Part shown: in pieces, positions 43,815 through 55,753 of the stretch
Layout of the letters: the number at the start of each line of letters is the position of its first letter
Position numbering within the stretch: position 1 is the stretch's first letter
From: Setomelanomma holmii
Taxonomy: Eukaryota > Ascomycota > Dothideomycetes > Pleosporales > Phaeosphaeriaceae
Length of the DNA: 64,000 nucleotides
Direction of reading: 5' to 3'
NCBI GenBank assembly: GCA_010015745.1
Contig: ML978245.1
Location: forward strand, 1,402-65,401
The notes under the pieces: generated by a model
What the model saw: the letters and a program-made list of their open reading frames with translations, nothing else
What the model was told of the DNA's origin: nothing
Databases searched by the model: none
Translations under genes and position numbers: made by a program

Positions 43815-44646
43815 ATTGATGTTGTTAGGGAGGACAGCGATGGGAGCAGCCATGCAGAATTCAGAGTCTGGGAGGGGGCGCTCAATGTGTTGTTCGGGAT
43901 GCTTAAGTTCATCCTGTCACGCTGAAACCGCCAACGCCATCAAGCATGCACAAGGCCCTGCCACGGCTCTCTTCCGTGTTAAGGCTGACGAGCTCGACTC
44001 AAAGGTCAGTCCAGTGAGTTAGAATCGCAGGATATTGTGTATGTGCATACCTCCTACCATCAACCCCTGCGCCTCGTTTCTGAGCACTCTTTCGGTGTTC
44101 ATCAGAAACTATGAGGGGCTGCAATTGACGGAAATGTTCCCACAGAGATACAGAGCAAGCCTCCGGGACTTTGAAGTTGATCGTGTTAACTGCTTGAGCC
44201 TAGTAATGTATGCACAAGAAAGTACGAGCCTTATCGCTGCAGAACTCGCTTCTCCCCAAGCTCAGCGTCCAACTCGCTCTTTCTCCATGTCAATATTCAA
44301 CGTCATACCCGAGGCGCGTGCACCAAGTCACAGACACCCCCCAAGGGAGACGTCTCCGATGTCATCCTCTAGATGGCTATCAATTTTTACTCGAGGAACT
44401 ATGCTGGTGGGTGCTTCAAGTTTAATTGGCAGCTTTCAGACCTTGTTGTATCGCAGTGTCTTCTATGGAACAGGTTTTAGCCTCATTACCGTATTCAATG
44501 GTCCTGTGTATCCGTCTTGGACGTTTGCCCTTGATGTGACGAACAGGAGCTATTCTGTTCGACTGGGAAGTGGAGCAAAGGAGCCATGCTTACTACTGTC
44601 CTTGAACACTCCGCTCAAACAGATCCGACACTGTCACACATTAGCC
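43815..44646. other. gap upstream of copy 3
   Basis: It holds the promoter side of helo/Ras-like copy 3. A 227-codon plus-strand frame (first ATG at 44041, ending 44721) has no domain, overlaps the 3' end of the next gene and is not claimed. Confidence 0.4.
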
Positions 44647-45216
44647 TCAATCTCCCCTTCCCAAATCATAAAACTTACGCGTCAACCCATTCAGCAAGAA
44701 CCCACCCAAATTCCCCATTAGCACCTCATACATAGCCAAATCCTCCGTAGTCAATATCCGATTCACCTTCGCCCGCACACCTCGAACATGCGCCAGAAAC
44801 TTCAACCACGCCCTCGTCAACCGCTCAACAAGCACAACCTCCAGATCTCCACCGTTCAGTCCACCAGCGTCAAGCCTCATCTCATACGTCGGCTTGTTAT
44901 CCACAATCGCCTTGCGGAAGCGCTCGTGGTTCTGATACAAGAACGAGACGTGAGTCGCAATGTCTTCCCAGAAGCCGATGAGCGAGACAAGAGCGGTGCG
45001 ACAGGCCGTCGAGGCGGTGATGTTGGGAGAGGAGTGGCCTGGGAGGCCGCAGACGTGACAGCCGTTCTTGACGGGGCGGGCAAGGAGGTTGAAGCGTGTT
45101 GGATTGGAGGGCATGGGTTTGGCGCCTGCGGGTGTCATTTCGCGGACGGTGGAGGAGATGTAGACGAGGGACTGGCGGACTTGGTTAGTATCGGAGTTGC
45201 TGTTTGGAGAAGACAT
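44647..45216 (-). CDS. hypothetical protein, 189 residues
   Basis: A single exon from ATG 45216. The N-terminal 50 residues are Ser/Asn-rich. A CHVCGLPGH cluster (two Cys, one His) near residue 53 could bind metal. The rest is predicted helical: LVSLIGFWEDIATHVSFLYQ, then LVERLTRAWLKFLAHVRGVR and LAMYEVLMGNLGGFLL. I do not recognise the family. Even composition, an unbroken frame and a start close to the upstream promoter gap support it as a real gene. Confidence 0.6.
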   Translation of the reverse strand: MSSPNSNSDTNQVRQSLVYISSTVREMTPAGAKPMPSNPTRFNLLARPVKNGCHVCGLPGHSSPNITASTACRTALVSLIGFWEDIATHVSFLYQNHERFRKAIVDNKPTYEMRLDAGGLNGGDLEVVLVERLTRAWLKFLAHVRGVRAKVNRILTTEDLAMYEVLMGNLGGFLLNGLTRKFYDLGRGD

Positions 45217-45761
45217 GGTGGTGGCTGTCGTGTTGACGCGAAGCTGTCGTTGTGCGCTGTTGCGGAGTGCTGGCTAGTTTCGGTCCTGTGGGTTAGCGAG
45301 ACTTGATGTGCGGGCCGAAAGACTGAGATCTAATCAAAAGTTGATGGTTGCGAAGGCAAGAAAGTTGAGAGGAGGTGAATGTCTTTATAGCTTGGTGAGA
45401 GTTGTTGAGATCCCAATATAAAGTGGAGCCTCATCCTAGATGGGGTGAGAGTGAGGGAAAGCGAGGCTGATCATGGTCTTTCTGGAAAGCGCGAGAAGAC
45501 TCACCGCAGCACCGTCCCTAGCAACAGTTTGTGCACGCTTCAGTGCGAGAGAAACCATGTCAAAATCATCACCGAAGAATGTAGTCAATGCGCACGAAAG
45601 CAGTTCCCCGAAGCGAAGCAGCGCCTCGCATAGTTTCATTCAAACGGGACACAATAAAGAAGCCCTTGCAGCTCCTCGCGTGAGAACTTCAGGCGAGGCC
45701 CTGTACAGAGAGCGCATTTGCATGCCCGTTGGTATCGCTGTATACGAGCCAGGTGGATTGC
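45217..45761. other. intergenic gap
   Basis: It lies between the 189-residue protein's start and the 3' end of NOT2. No gene is recognised; short frames near 45440-45780 lack any domain. Confidence 0.5.
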
Positions 45762-47948
45762 CTACATCTGTCCTGCCATAGCTGGACTGCCGTGCCTCTG
45801 ATCTAGATGATCGTAATTCAGCTCAAACTCTCTCTGCACGGATGTTAGCAACGGATATCACATTCTAAATTGACAAGAAAGTGGCGTACCCTCTCTCGTC
45901 TCCAGTTTGTGACGTCGAAGAATAAATACCACCCACGCTCCTCCTTTGGCGAAAGACGGAGGGGCGATGGAAGATCGGGATCCTTCATCATCCATTGCTG
46001 CAGCTTGGTGTGCCACCGCCAGTCGCGATTATACAACTCTTGGGCCGCAAGCTCTTGCAGAATATCGCGCGGAAATTGGTAGAAGATAGCAAGAAGAGTC
46101 TCAGCGGAGAAACTGGTCATCTTCGAGTGTAACGGCGGGACATTGGTGACGGTATATGCCGCTGGAAGAGTGAAGTCGGGTGGTATTACGGGCTTCGCAT
46201 TAGACTCCACGAACGGTGATCCAAAGGTGGGATGAAGGGGCGAATTACTGTGTTGTTAGCAAGTAGCTGATTTAGCTAACATCAGATGGGCTTACTCCGG
46301 ACGGCTGAGGTCTAGCCCTAGCACGGTGAGATCTTGGCCCATCGCGAGTGATGAGTAGTCGGGGCTCTCCAAGGGAATCATGGAGAGCAGTCCTGGCAGG
46401 CCATATCGTTCCTGATCGCTCATGTCCGCAAGCTTCTTATGCAGCGGTATTTGCGTGTTCGGTGATCCGGCGTTGTCGCTAATGAAGCCTTGCTCAAACT
46501 GATTCTGCTGTGGCCGTTGGCCTACAGTGCCCAATTGTGGGCCAAGAAATCCTAGAATGCCTGAGCTCTGTCCAGTGCGCTGATTGCTCTGTTACGAGTC
46601 AGCTAAAATGATGGCATTTCATGTGCATAGGAGAGAAGCTCACGTCTTGAAGGTTTGTCGGCGTTGATCGCAAGTTCTCGAATGGTGTGCGAGAGGCTGG
46701 TATAAATGTTAGCTGATATCGGACCACGATAATATGTCTAGCTTACCGCCACCTGGCACCCCTCGTCCGCCGATGGGATTTTGTGTCCGATCTTGTTGGC
46801 TTTCTGTCGGGCTGGGGATGCTGTTGCGTGTCTGCCCAAGACCGGGGAAGGCGCTCGAATTTGCGTTGCCTCCAAAAGCTGCAGCACTCTGTATCAGTCC
46901 CGCTCTCCTATCTGGCCCAATCTCTCCTGTAGCACCACCTAACGGCGGAAACTCCTCGATATTAGTTGTTTGGGGTTGCGCACCGCCAGAGAGTTGCCCA
47001 ACACCTCCTTGGCCACCAAACCGATAGTCATCGCCTCCGCCCGAAAACTGGCTTTGATTGTCATCAAGCCCCTGATTCTGTATCTGCTGATTCGAGTTCT
47101 GACCCGTCTGCCCTTGTTGCGGTCCTTGCCCTTGTGGTCTACCAATCGTCTGTTGTGGTTGTGTCGTTGTCCGTAGGGTCGGGTTTGACCACATCTGCTG
47201 TGCTGATGTGTTTTGCTGCGCTTGGGGAGCGCCCGATAAAGAGGGAAATTCCCTGTGATCACCAATGCTCAGCGTGAATTCATCCCCATAGTGAGGGTCC
47301 ATAGAATCTGATCGCTCTCGTCTTCTACCAGATTTGCGCTTCTTTCCCATCCTTGCCAGACTTACTCTAGGTTTAGAGGCGTGTGAGGTTGGGAGCCGCC
47401 CATTGCTTGCGCAAAGCTTGATAGGGCACCACCACCGTTTGCTCGTGTTTGCGTGTTCGACAGGCCGGGCGCACCGCCCATAGCACCACCAAATGCCCAT
47501 TGTGATGCGCCTCCTGAAAATCAACTGTTAGCACGCGTCCTTACCAGACGCAGCTACAGAGCCTCTTACCCAGCTTGCCATTTTGTAGTCGATTTGTGCC
47601 CAACGGGGCCCCACGATTGGCGTTCTGTTGATTTTGGAACATGTTCGATGGTATATTTCGTAGCGTTTGGGTGCTGGGTCCTGTGGAGAAAGTATAGTTA
47701 GTACCATACGCGAATGTATTGCGTGATGGATGTGCGGTATGGTAAATGATATGACTAGGCTGAACGAGCGTGGTAGAAAAGGCGTTCGAGATGAATCGAG
47801 GGCGTGTGAAAGAGAGCAAGGGCGATCGTCATAGTCCTCCAGCTGTGGCGGTGGTGAGGCCAGTCGCGATGAGACCATGCGGAGAGCTGTACAGCTTCGA
47901 GCTTAAATTATGAAAAGTCAAGGGAGGGTACCGACCTGGACGATTCAT
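45762..47948 (-). CDS. NOT2: CCR4-NOT complex subunit NOT2
   Basis: Eight exons join in phase (47948-47936, 47680-47570, 47513-47366, 47252-46747, 46696-46644, 46588-46296, 46247-45890, 45833-45762) for about 517 residues. The first exon is only 13 bases (MNRP plus one base) with an unusual GTCGGT donor; the next intron end has a perfect TACTAAC branch. Gln/Gly-rich low-complexity sequence with EEFPSLSGA and IEEFPPLGG fills the N-terminal half. YGLPGLLSMI, LAMGQDLTVLGLDLSRPD and FGSPF precede the NOT2/3/5 box: SFSAETLLAIFYQFPRDILQ, AAQELYNRDWRWH, ERGWYLFFD, WRRERREFELNYDHLDQR. NOT2 pairs with NOT1 and NOT3/5 in the complex that deadenylates mRNA and modulates transcription. The match is close throughout. 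Confidence 0.92.
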
Positions 47949-48474
47949 GCTTCACACTCGAAACTAGTGTGCGCACAGAATGTTAGCAGATTTTCGTGGG
48001 CAGGAGCGGTGGTTGTGGTGTGCTTCGACTTCGAGCTCTTGTCGCATTGCACGCTCGTGTTGAAAGTGCACCAGTAGATGCTGCAGCCAAGAAACGCGTC
48101 TCCTATTTCGGCCAAGCGTCACAACGCGGGGAAGCAAAGGGTCGATCAGATACAAGGACATGGGTTGCATTCACGACTGAGTAATGCTCGTGATGCAAAG
48201 GGACTCTGATATTATACACATGACCGTATCAACAACCGTACAGAAAACGATACTGTGCTTTTCCTGGCACTCCGTGTCCCAACCCGCATGGGGTTCCCAC
48301 AAGCTCACAAGCCGAAGAGCGTGTGACAGCAAAGTTCATCTGTCTTACCCAGATCCTTGATTCCGTTAAGCATAACATAACTCCTTATATGCTTCAGACC
48401 ACGCTGCGCCCGCTTGAAGTCATCTGCTGCTCTTTCAAGCTGTGCGGAAAATTACGCCTGACCCTAAAGTGCTA
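47949..48474. other. gap between CTF1-like gene and NOT2
   Basis: It holds the NOT2 promoter side and the CTF1-like 3' flank. No gene is recognised. Confidence 0.5.
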
Positions 48475-51400
48475 TTATGGACCTTGCTGGAAGAGATGAG
48501 ACATGTCGGCTTCACCATTGATGCCGAAGAAATTGAACCTAAAGGCTGTCAGACACAAATTACCTAAGTTTTTCCGGATTTTGAGAGGCTTACCAGTCAT
48601 CCACATTCAAACTCATTGGTACGATCGGATTATGCCTACCACCTGAGCTGCTGCTCCATGCGTCGTCCTGTGCACCGTGCTGTTGTTGATTTTGCGACAT
48701 CATTTCCATCTGTTGGGCCCATGCCTGGGAATTGTTGTGGTCAAATGCGCTGGACATGTTGATTCCCGATGGCATTTGCTGCCCACCGGGCCCTTGCTGT
48801 TGTGGTGGAATGCTCCCATTGTTTTGCTGGTGCATTGCAAGGTTATGAGGTTGGCTCAGGGCAGGGTCGACAAGGCTATGGTTGGGCGCTGGCGATATCT
48901 GCGGGAAGTTGACATGTGTGTCTGCTGGGAACAGTTGGTCAGGTTGGAAATTCTGCCAAACTTCTTGACTGATGTTGGGAGTGTCACGAGTGACCAAGAA
49001 CAGGTCTGGCGGTGTTCCGGGATATGAATAGGACGGATTGAAGGGTGTTGTTGGTCGTGTGCCGGATCTTGATGGACCCATGAACGCATCGTGGTTCTGT
49101 CTGTTCATTTGCGGTGATCCTGTGGACATTTGTGGCATCGATTGCTGCTGGGGTGGCAACTCGCGTGAGGGTGTGACGGCTGGGGTCTGGGGCCTTGATC
49201 GCTCATAAGAAACCTGGGGCGCCGGTGGGCCGTTGGTGGCTGGGAAGCCGAGATCCATGTCGTCGAACTTGCGTTTCGGTGCCTCTGGAGCTGGCTTGGG
49301 TGGAGGTGGAGGGCCGGAGGATGCCTTGTTCTTCTTATGATTCCTCCCAGCAGCCTTCTGCAGGCGTTCCTCGAGGTGCTTGTTGCCGAGAATGGACTCG
49401 AATAAGGTGTGAACCATTTTCGCGACGAGCCAAACTTTGGAGACCTCCTTGAGGGCATCGAGACAGATCTGTATCCGCTGTTCTGTGGCCGAAACGATCG
49501 ACTTATTGGATGACTTCATCTGGTATACGTGCATGATCAGTGCCGAGAAAAGACTGTACACAATGAAAGCCGGAGTGTAGCGTATCTGATCATGCGCTCG
49601 CAGATTCTCGATGATGGACGTTATCATGGCTGCGGCTTGGTACGCAATGTTCCTGGATGGGTAGGCATGCTCCTCGCCAAAACCATCGAGGTTGTTCGCT
49701 TTGGGAGATCCAGCAGGTGGCATGTGCGCTCGATGCAGCAGACACAGAGTGGTACTAACACGATTAGTTCTGACATGTCAATAGAACAGCTTTGCACATA
49801 CTAGTAGTTCGAATGCAGCAGGGCCGCCCAGAAGTGATGGCGTGTCCGATCCCATTGCACTTCTGGCGGACAATGCTGTAACCAATCCGCAAGGGCCATG
49901 TCGCTGTGAGTCAGGTCTATGGCATTAGCCCGGCGGTGTTTCGAAGCGACTGAGTACTGTTGTGATAGCACAAGACCCATGATCTCGCTCAACTTGACAT
50001 AGTTGATGAAGAATTGAACATGGACTGGATCCGGAGGAAATTCAGCAGCATGATCAGTTTCGTCGTCGATGAAGTCGTCCTCGGAGACCATCTCAACATC
50101 CGAGTCCTCTGGGTCTATGGCGACGGGCCTTCCTAATGCCACAGCAACCGATCGATCTCGACTGTACAGTGTCCACCAAATACGCTTCCAAAGTCGCTTG
50201 TCCGATCGAGTGAGCTGTGAGCCTTCCACACTTCGATGCATGCCGGAGCCCTGAGCTACGACGATGGCGACTCTCGTCCAGTAAAACACATTCTTTGTAA
50301 CGTCTTCTGGTCCTTCCCAGTACCATCCCATCAGAATGAGTGCTTGCACTATTGTGACGCGGTCGTCCTCGAAGTTCGCGTCGTACAATGCCTTTGCGCG
50401 CTTGTAGAAAGTCATGGCAGCAGGTGTTGTCGAGCCACTCGAGTCCATCAACTGGGCATTGTTGCACACGCGCGAACCTGCCAGGAGCACAGCTTGGAGA
50501 AGCAGGAGCGATGGTGGATTCTTGGGATCGCGGTACTGTCGCATGAAGCGGCTCCGGTTCATCACGGGCACAACGGGAGCTACCCACTTGAAGAAGGCTT
50601 CGACCAGCTCGTCACACAGGGCTCGTGGTGGAAGGAGGAATGCGCCTCGCTGGTGCAGAATCTCAATCTCCATGTTGTCCATCTCGTTCGAACGTGCCTT
50701 GGTGCCTCGAATGCTCTCAGGCAGTGGATAGTGGACGACATCGGTGGTGCCATATCGATCGTGTACGAGCAGGGACAGATTCGACGATTCACCAAGGTAT
50801 GCGACACGGCCAGCTTCCTTGATTGGGGCTCGTGCGAACTTGGGCTTCATGAACTGCGCATAAGTTCCATTGTGGCTGGCCTGCTGCGCGGCGTATTCCC
50901 TGGGCACGGTCGTTGACGGGGTGCCGTCTTCAGAATTGTATACGGTAGTCTTGTCGCGTGGTTCGACCGACGGACTGGCCGGTGAGCGGGCATCGCTGTC
51001 GCCTCGGTCGCTGGAGTATCACGTCAGCTCCACTCCGCTTGCAGCGAGGCATTGTATTATGGAGGCTACCTGTCGGCGTCTTTGGCGCGTGATGTCGTGG
51101 TCTTCTTGCGCTTAGGCGCGGGGATGCGACACTCGATGGAGAAGGCGGTGCAGTTCGTGCATGGGATTCCCAAAGAGGCGGCGTCGCAGCGAACCTATTC
51201 GGCTGTTATGCTCTGCTTTGCTTGATGGTCCGATATACCCGTTCCATGGTTAGGTACTAACCTTTCGCGCGTGACAAGCTGTTATAGAATTGGTCGTTAG
51301 CAGGCTGCTTCAAAAACGACCTCGGTGCCGAGGCTCGTTCAGTAACGACCAAGGACAATAAGAGAGTCGCGCGTCCCTCAACTATATGCAGGGCCGCGTA

Positions 51401-51638
51401 AAGCTGGAATAGGGACTTACTTTCGCAGGCTCTACTTGCACGCTGGCGTCTGAAAGAAGGGTGTCCAGGAGGAACAGATTGCGAAGACGCCGTAGGACTG
51501 TATGCTGTCAGCCTGGTCCTGCTGCACCGTGGCAGCGCGCGCGACGTACGAGACAGCTCCTCCGTTGCTGGGCTGCGCGGCCAGCGGCGGCTGCGATGGT
51601 GGCACTGCGCTCGCCATGAAGGAGTGTTCGCCAGACAT
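48475..51638 (-). CDS. Zn2Cys6 transcription factor, cutinase transcription factor 1 beta-like
   Basis: Seven exons fit in phase (51638-51550, 51497-51421, 51278-51262, 51194-51070, 51010-49802, 49754-48594, 48538-48475), about 913 residues. The zinc cluster is spread over exons 2-4: RRQRASRACE, then TCHARK on a 17-base microexon, then VRCDAASLGIPCTNCTAFSIECRIP. The fungal-specific TF domain follows: FFKWVAPVVPVMNRSRFMRQY, LLLQAVLLAGSRVC, DRVTIVQALILMGWYWEGPE, RIWWTLYSRDRSVAVALGRP. A Gln/Pro-rich C-terminus ends FNFFGINGE. The SVPPGHPSFRRQRASRACE lead-in is typical of CTF1-beta proteins, which control cutinase and lipid-use genes in plant-associated fungi. Retention of intron 1 would shift the frame before the zinc cluster. 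Confidence 0.87.
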
Positions 51639-52238
51639 GGCTCCTCACGGTTGAGAGAGAGTGGTGGTTGTGTTTCGACACACCGTGTGGCACACCTTGT
51701 CCCCCCCCCCCCCCGGAACGCTAGCGGGCAAGAGCAGCTACCTAGGAGAAGAAGCATCACCACAAATTACCATTTTTCACTGCTTTTAACTCTGAACCAT
51801 GATAATCTCTCCAAGGTAAAACGATTCCCAGTGCATACACACTCGAACATGTCATGTCTTTGCTCTGTGCAGCAGCGCGACATGGTTCCAGTTCGAGTTC
51901 GTCCACCCCAGATTCTCCGTAGGGGTCTTCAATCACATCGCATCGATTGGTGGGGCCTTCGATGTCATTTGGGCTGCATATCGCCTTGCTCTTTACCCTC
52001 TAGCCCACCATCGCTTTGTCACAGACCTGGTCAGGAGATCCAGGACTCCCAGCGTATGCAGGTTCACGAAGATCCATCACGGAGCTTCTGCGCCAGAAGC
52101 ACATGGTCACATTCCAAGATTCACATGCAGCAACTTTCGATCACGAGAAGACCGAATTCTTCATTTATGCTGTTCCGGCACGTTCGCTCATACTAGCATA
52201 CATTTATAGGACCAGCGAAGATCTCTTTCTTCGTTTAG
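51639..52238. other. gap with a 14-base C run
   Basis: It holds the CTF1-like promoter side and the 3' flank of the Nudix gene. A poly-C run lies at 51701-51714. No gene is supported; the frame at 51624-52196 crosses the poly-C run and shows no domain. Confidence 0.45.
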
Positions 52239-52843
52239 TCAAGATGGTACCGCTTCTTTTCTCAGCTTGAACGCCTCGAGCTTGATAGTCTTGTTCGGCG
52301 GCGAGACATATGCAAGCTTCACATCTCCCACCAGATCTTGAACAATCTCTTCCTCCGATGCCCAGAGATATCGTTGATGTTCGATCGGATCCAGCGTGAC
52401 ATTTGTGTCGTTGACTTCAATCTCAAAGATCAACTTGAGCCAAGTGACTGGAGGTCTCCCAGGACGACCATCGCCAAAGCTGAACTCACCAACCTTTCTG
52501 CGAACACGCGTGGCCGTAAGTCCAGTTTCCTCCTTGAGCTCTCGCACAGCGGCGTGTAGGAGGGTCTCGTCAGTGTTGTCGACCTTGCCTCCTGGGACTT
52601 CCTGAATCACATTAGTTTCGTGTTTCTTAGCCAGAAGTATAGTACTTCGCGCACCCAGTAGTTTGGAAAGGCTTTCTCGTCAGCTGCACGCTGTACAAGA
52701 AGAAGTTTGCTATTCTTGTCGAAGACAGCTACGCCGGTGCAGAGGACGTTGTACTCAGGTCGTCGGCGGAGATATTCTTGATCGTTGACGGCATATTCTT
52801 GAAGCTCTGGTGGGTAGACGAAAGCAGGGACAGCATCTGCCAT
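52239..52843 (-). CDS. Nudix hydrolase
   Basis: Two exons (52843-52655 and 52601-52239, phase 0; GTGCGC donor, CTAAT branch, CAG acceptor) encode 183 residues. The Nudix box is complete across exon 2: EVPGGKVDNTDET then AAVRELKEETGL, the G-x6-E-x7-REL-x-EE-x-GL pattern that binds divalent metal and the diphosphate. CTGVAVFD and KLLLVQRA upstream form the first strands of the fold. The C-terminal helix ends with a Lys-rich tail. Substrate cannot be told from the box. The size and the single domain fit a housecleaning (d)NTP or NDP-sugar pyrophosphatase. Confidence 0.85.
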
Positions 52844-53495
52844 GATTATGAGATCCTTAGTCGCGCGACCAGACAATTGAATGTGCTTAACAAGTGGAGA
52901 GCTCGACTTATGTAGAAAGTGGATGCCTTGCTTCAAGGCACCGCTTTCCACAATCGCCGGTCCAGCTGGAGCACAGCTACACCAATTCACGCCAACACGA
53001 ATGAGTCAGACCTAATGATGCGAAAAAAGCGACCACGACTTGCTGCTCTGGGTAGGTACAAGCCCATGTACGGCGAGCTCTCGTCCCCTCCTAGATGCAG
53101 CTAGCGGCACTGCCGCACGTCGATTATGTTGTAAAGAAGTTCTTGAGGTAGCGAAGCTCTCCAGGCTGCTAATTGGTATGTCCAATCAACAATTTGCATC
53201 CACAGGAATACCTTTGTGAGGCATTCAACAGTACAAGTTTGGATAAAGCACCTAGAACGTGTCAACTTAATAGAGATGACAAGGCAAGGCAAGGTGTGTG
53301 GAGAGGCTGATCACGTGGTCCACGCTCGTCTCGCGTTCTGCGCTAGCGCGATCCACCACCTGTGGAACAACACCGAGGGCGCGTCATTCACCGCACCCAC
53401 ATTGTCACCAATTCGCCCATTTGCGCGACATCACACTCGCTTCACCGCACAAAACGCATCGATACCATTCATCTTGTTCTCGCTCAATTGCAGCA
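52844..53495. other. divergent intergenic region
   Basis: It lies between the starts of the Nudix gene (minus) and the disordered nuclear-type protein (plus), so both promoters should be inside. The open frame continuing upstream of 53496 lacks coding character and is read as 5' UTR. Confidence 0.45.
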
Positions 53496-55085
53496 ATGCC
53501 GCGACCTAAGAGAACTAAGATCACGTCAACGACTATACGCGTCGCGAAAACAGCCCCACCCAAGCAGACCACAAAGTCGATCCCAGCAAAACAAGCCAAC
53601 TCCAGTAACACTGCGGTTAGTTTCAGCGAGGACAGCGATGGACTGGTCACAAACTCAAAACCCACGCGGCCAAGGAGGAGGATGCCTTGGGAAAAGACAC
53701 CAAAGCCTGTGGACGAGGCGGACCTGATAATGACGGGAGCGCTTCCTGCGGCTGCCGACGCGCCTCTGCTATCTGCTAAGGGTCGCACACCGGCAACAGA
53801 TGCGTCAAAGAAGTTGAAAGCCACAAGAAGCATAAGGACCTCATCACGAAAGACATCACGATCTGTCGCTGCACCAACACCAGTGCGTGCGCCTGCTGAT
53901 GCGGCTCACGAACCATCTATGCTAGAAGGCGATAGCAGTGGTTTTGGAGATCTCACATTCTCGTCACTTGGCTCTGAGTCACCCGCGCATGGAACACGTC
54001 CGCCGTCAGCAATCAAAGTGGGCGCGACCCCAGCGCACGAAGCCTCCATTCTAGCCTTGACGAACTTCAAGCGAAGAGCCCGACAACCGAGTCTGCTTCG
54101 CATGGTTCAGCAGACCACAGACGTGGAAGACAATGACCAGAGCGGACTAGACGACACAGACAACTTCGACTTCGATGATTTCCTCCCACAAGCCGAGTCG
54201 ACACCGTTGAACCCACGGAAGAACGTGCCTGAAGACGAGACTCGAAACGATAGTGGCGCTCAAATCTCCAGCTCAGGTTCTCGAGGCGTGAAGAGGAAAC
54301 TTTCGCCAGTTGTTCAGGTTCCTCGATCTTCACCACCTTATGACCCCCCTTCTGGCGCAGATGTTGAGTCTGCGAGGTCAGCGTCTCCAAGCTTGCCGGA
54401 AGTCCTCCCCTCGCGCGAAGAGATGATCGAGCCGACGCAAGAGGATCCAGAATTACTCAGTGAGACCTATGCGCCACCCATGTCCAGCAGTCCTGTGCGG
54501 GAAATGCCACGGCTGGCCCAGTCTCCGGAATGGACACGAACGTGTCGGGGCGGAAGGCCTGCAAAAAAGGCCCCAGTCTATGAAGAGTCGGATGCGGAGG
54601 AGACGGAGACACCAGCGAAGGCGAAGAGGACCGCCAAGTCAAAAGCTCAACAAAGCATATCTACTGCACAGCTCAAGGGCATGCTACCTCGTCGAAGAAA
54701 TCGCAACATGCGAGATCGCGACGAGTTTGACCTCGACTCCTCAGAGGTTACGCCAATTGACTCAGACCAAGACGAATTGCAGATGCCCAATCCTAGAAGT
54801 CACCCTCGGACTGCGCCCAGGAAATTGACTTCTCCTAAAGCTGCGAAGAGATTGGTCCGCGGTAGGAAAGCTCCAGCTACCAAGCCGAGCAAGACTTACA
54901 GCCGTCGAATATCTTCCGATAAGGAGAATGAAGATGGGAACGAGGTTGACGAGCCGACAGAAGCATCGATCATCGAGCACTCTGAAAAGCTGGCTGCTAT
55001 CAAGAAGAAGTTTGAGGAGGTTGATGCTTTCGAGCTGGAATTCGAAACTGTCGATGGGACAACGAGCTCAAGTCCGTTTCGATGA
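53496..55085 (+). CDS. disordered, basic nuclear-type protein of unknown function
   Basis: The start is placed at MPRPKRTK (53496) rather than at the upstream ATG (53298), because the 66 extra residues are His/Ser/Thr-rich and unlike the rest. The 529-residue protein is almost wholly disordered, with alternating basic and acidic blocks. A short ordered motif near residue 183 (EASILALTNFKRRARQPSLL, followed by RMVQQTT) recurs in my memory of fungal chromatin proteins, but I cannot name the family with certainty. Other features are DFDDFLPQAES, a GRPAKK AT-hook-like site, a QLKGMLPRRRNR block, a DSDQDELQMP acidic patch, and a final helix (KLAAIKKKFEEVDAFELEFETV). Chromatin or kinetochore association is a guess from composition. 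Confidence 0.65.
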   Translation: MPRPKRTKITSTTIRVAKTAPPKQTTKSIPAKQANSSNTAVSFSEDSDGLVTNSKPTRPRRRMPWEKTPKPVDEADLIMTGALPAAADAPLLSAKGRTPATDASKKLKATRSIRTSSRKTSRSVAAPTPVRAPADAAHEPSMLEGDSSGFGDLTFSSLGSESPAHGTRPPSAIKVGATPAHEASILALTNFKRRARQPSLLRMVQQTTDVEDNDQSGLDDTDNFDFDDFLPQAESTPLNPRKNVPEDETRNDSGAQISSSGSRGVKRKLSPVVQVPRSSPPYDPPSGADVESARSASPSLPEVLPSREEMIEPTQEDPELLSETYAPPMSSSPVREMPRLAQSPEWTRTCRGGRPAKKAPVYEESDAEETETPAKAKRTAKSKAQQSISTAQLKGMLPRRRNRNMRDRDEFDLDSSEVTPIDSDQDELQMPNPRSHPRTAPRKLTSPKAAKRLVRGRKAPATKPSKTYSRRISSDKENEDGNEVDEPTEASIIEHSEKLAAIKKKFEEVDAFELEFETVDGTTSSSPFR

Positions 55086-55753
55086 TGCGCGAGACCAGGG
55101 AGGGCTCTGACAACTACTGCATTGCTGAGGCTTACGGCGGTGGTTTCATGAATCATGACTGTACTGGCTGTTCCTGTTCCTGAGCATGGCGTTTGTGATT
55201 ATGGGTGGGTTGTCCAGCATATTCTTCGAGCTGCACCGGGAAGGCGCTTGTGGCATAGCTATAAGCTCTGTAAACATAGCAGACACGATGGAGATGAAGA
55301 AGCAATGTGAAGTCCATTTTAGGACGTAGCATGTTGGCACCTTCTGGGCTGTGCTCGAGGACGCGCAAGACGGAAGCCAATCGTTATCTGTCCTTATCAT
55401 TTGCCCTGACGAAGCTCCAAGTGATCCACAAACATTGTTTGTCATATGACAGCAATATAAAAGCGAACGTAATCAGAATCTATCTTCACCGCTCAACCAT
55501 TGGCGTCACGTTTCATTCCGGAGGCCTTGCTTTCTGGCGCAGGCGCACGGCCTTGTCGATTGAAGGAGCAAGCGTGCTACGTCGCTCCTCCAGCTCACAA
55601 CACTAGCTACCTCAACTACCAGCAAGTCACGCTCACGCTTCTTCTGCAACCTACCATGATCTTGTGATTATATGCCATGCGTCTACCCGATCGCCTTGAT
55701 CCGTTGGCACATGTAGCTCCACCTTCACTCGCTCCGCCTGGTGCGCGCATGCC
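55086..55753. other. intergenic gap
   Basis: The 3' flank of the disordered protein and the promoter of the LysM gene. No gene is recognised. Confidence 0.5.

Noticed and set aside
44041..44721. 227-codon plus-strand open frame from ATG 44041
   Set aside because: No domain; runs into the 3' end of the opposite-strand hypothetical gene. Could be a real orphan but not supported.
53298..53495. Upstream extension of the disordered nuclear-type protein
   Set aside because: The 66 added residues are unlike the rest, and the ATG at 53496 begins a basic nuclear-type leader.
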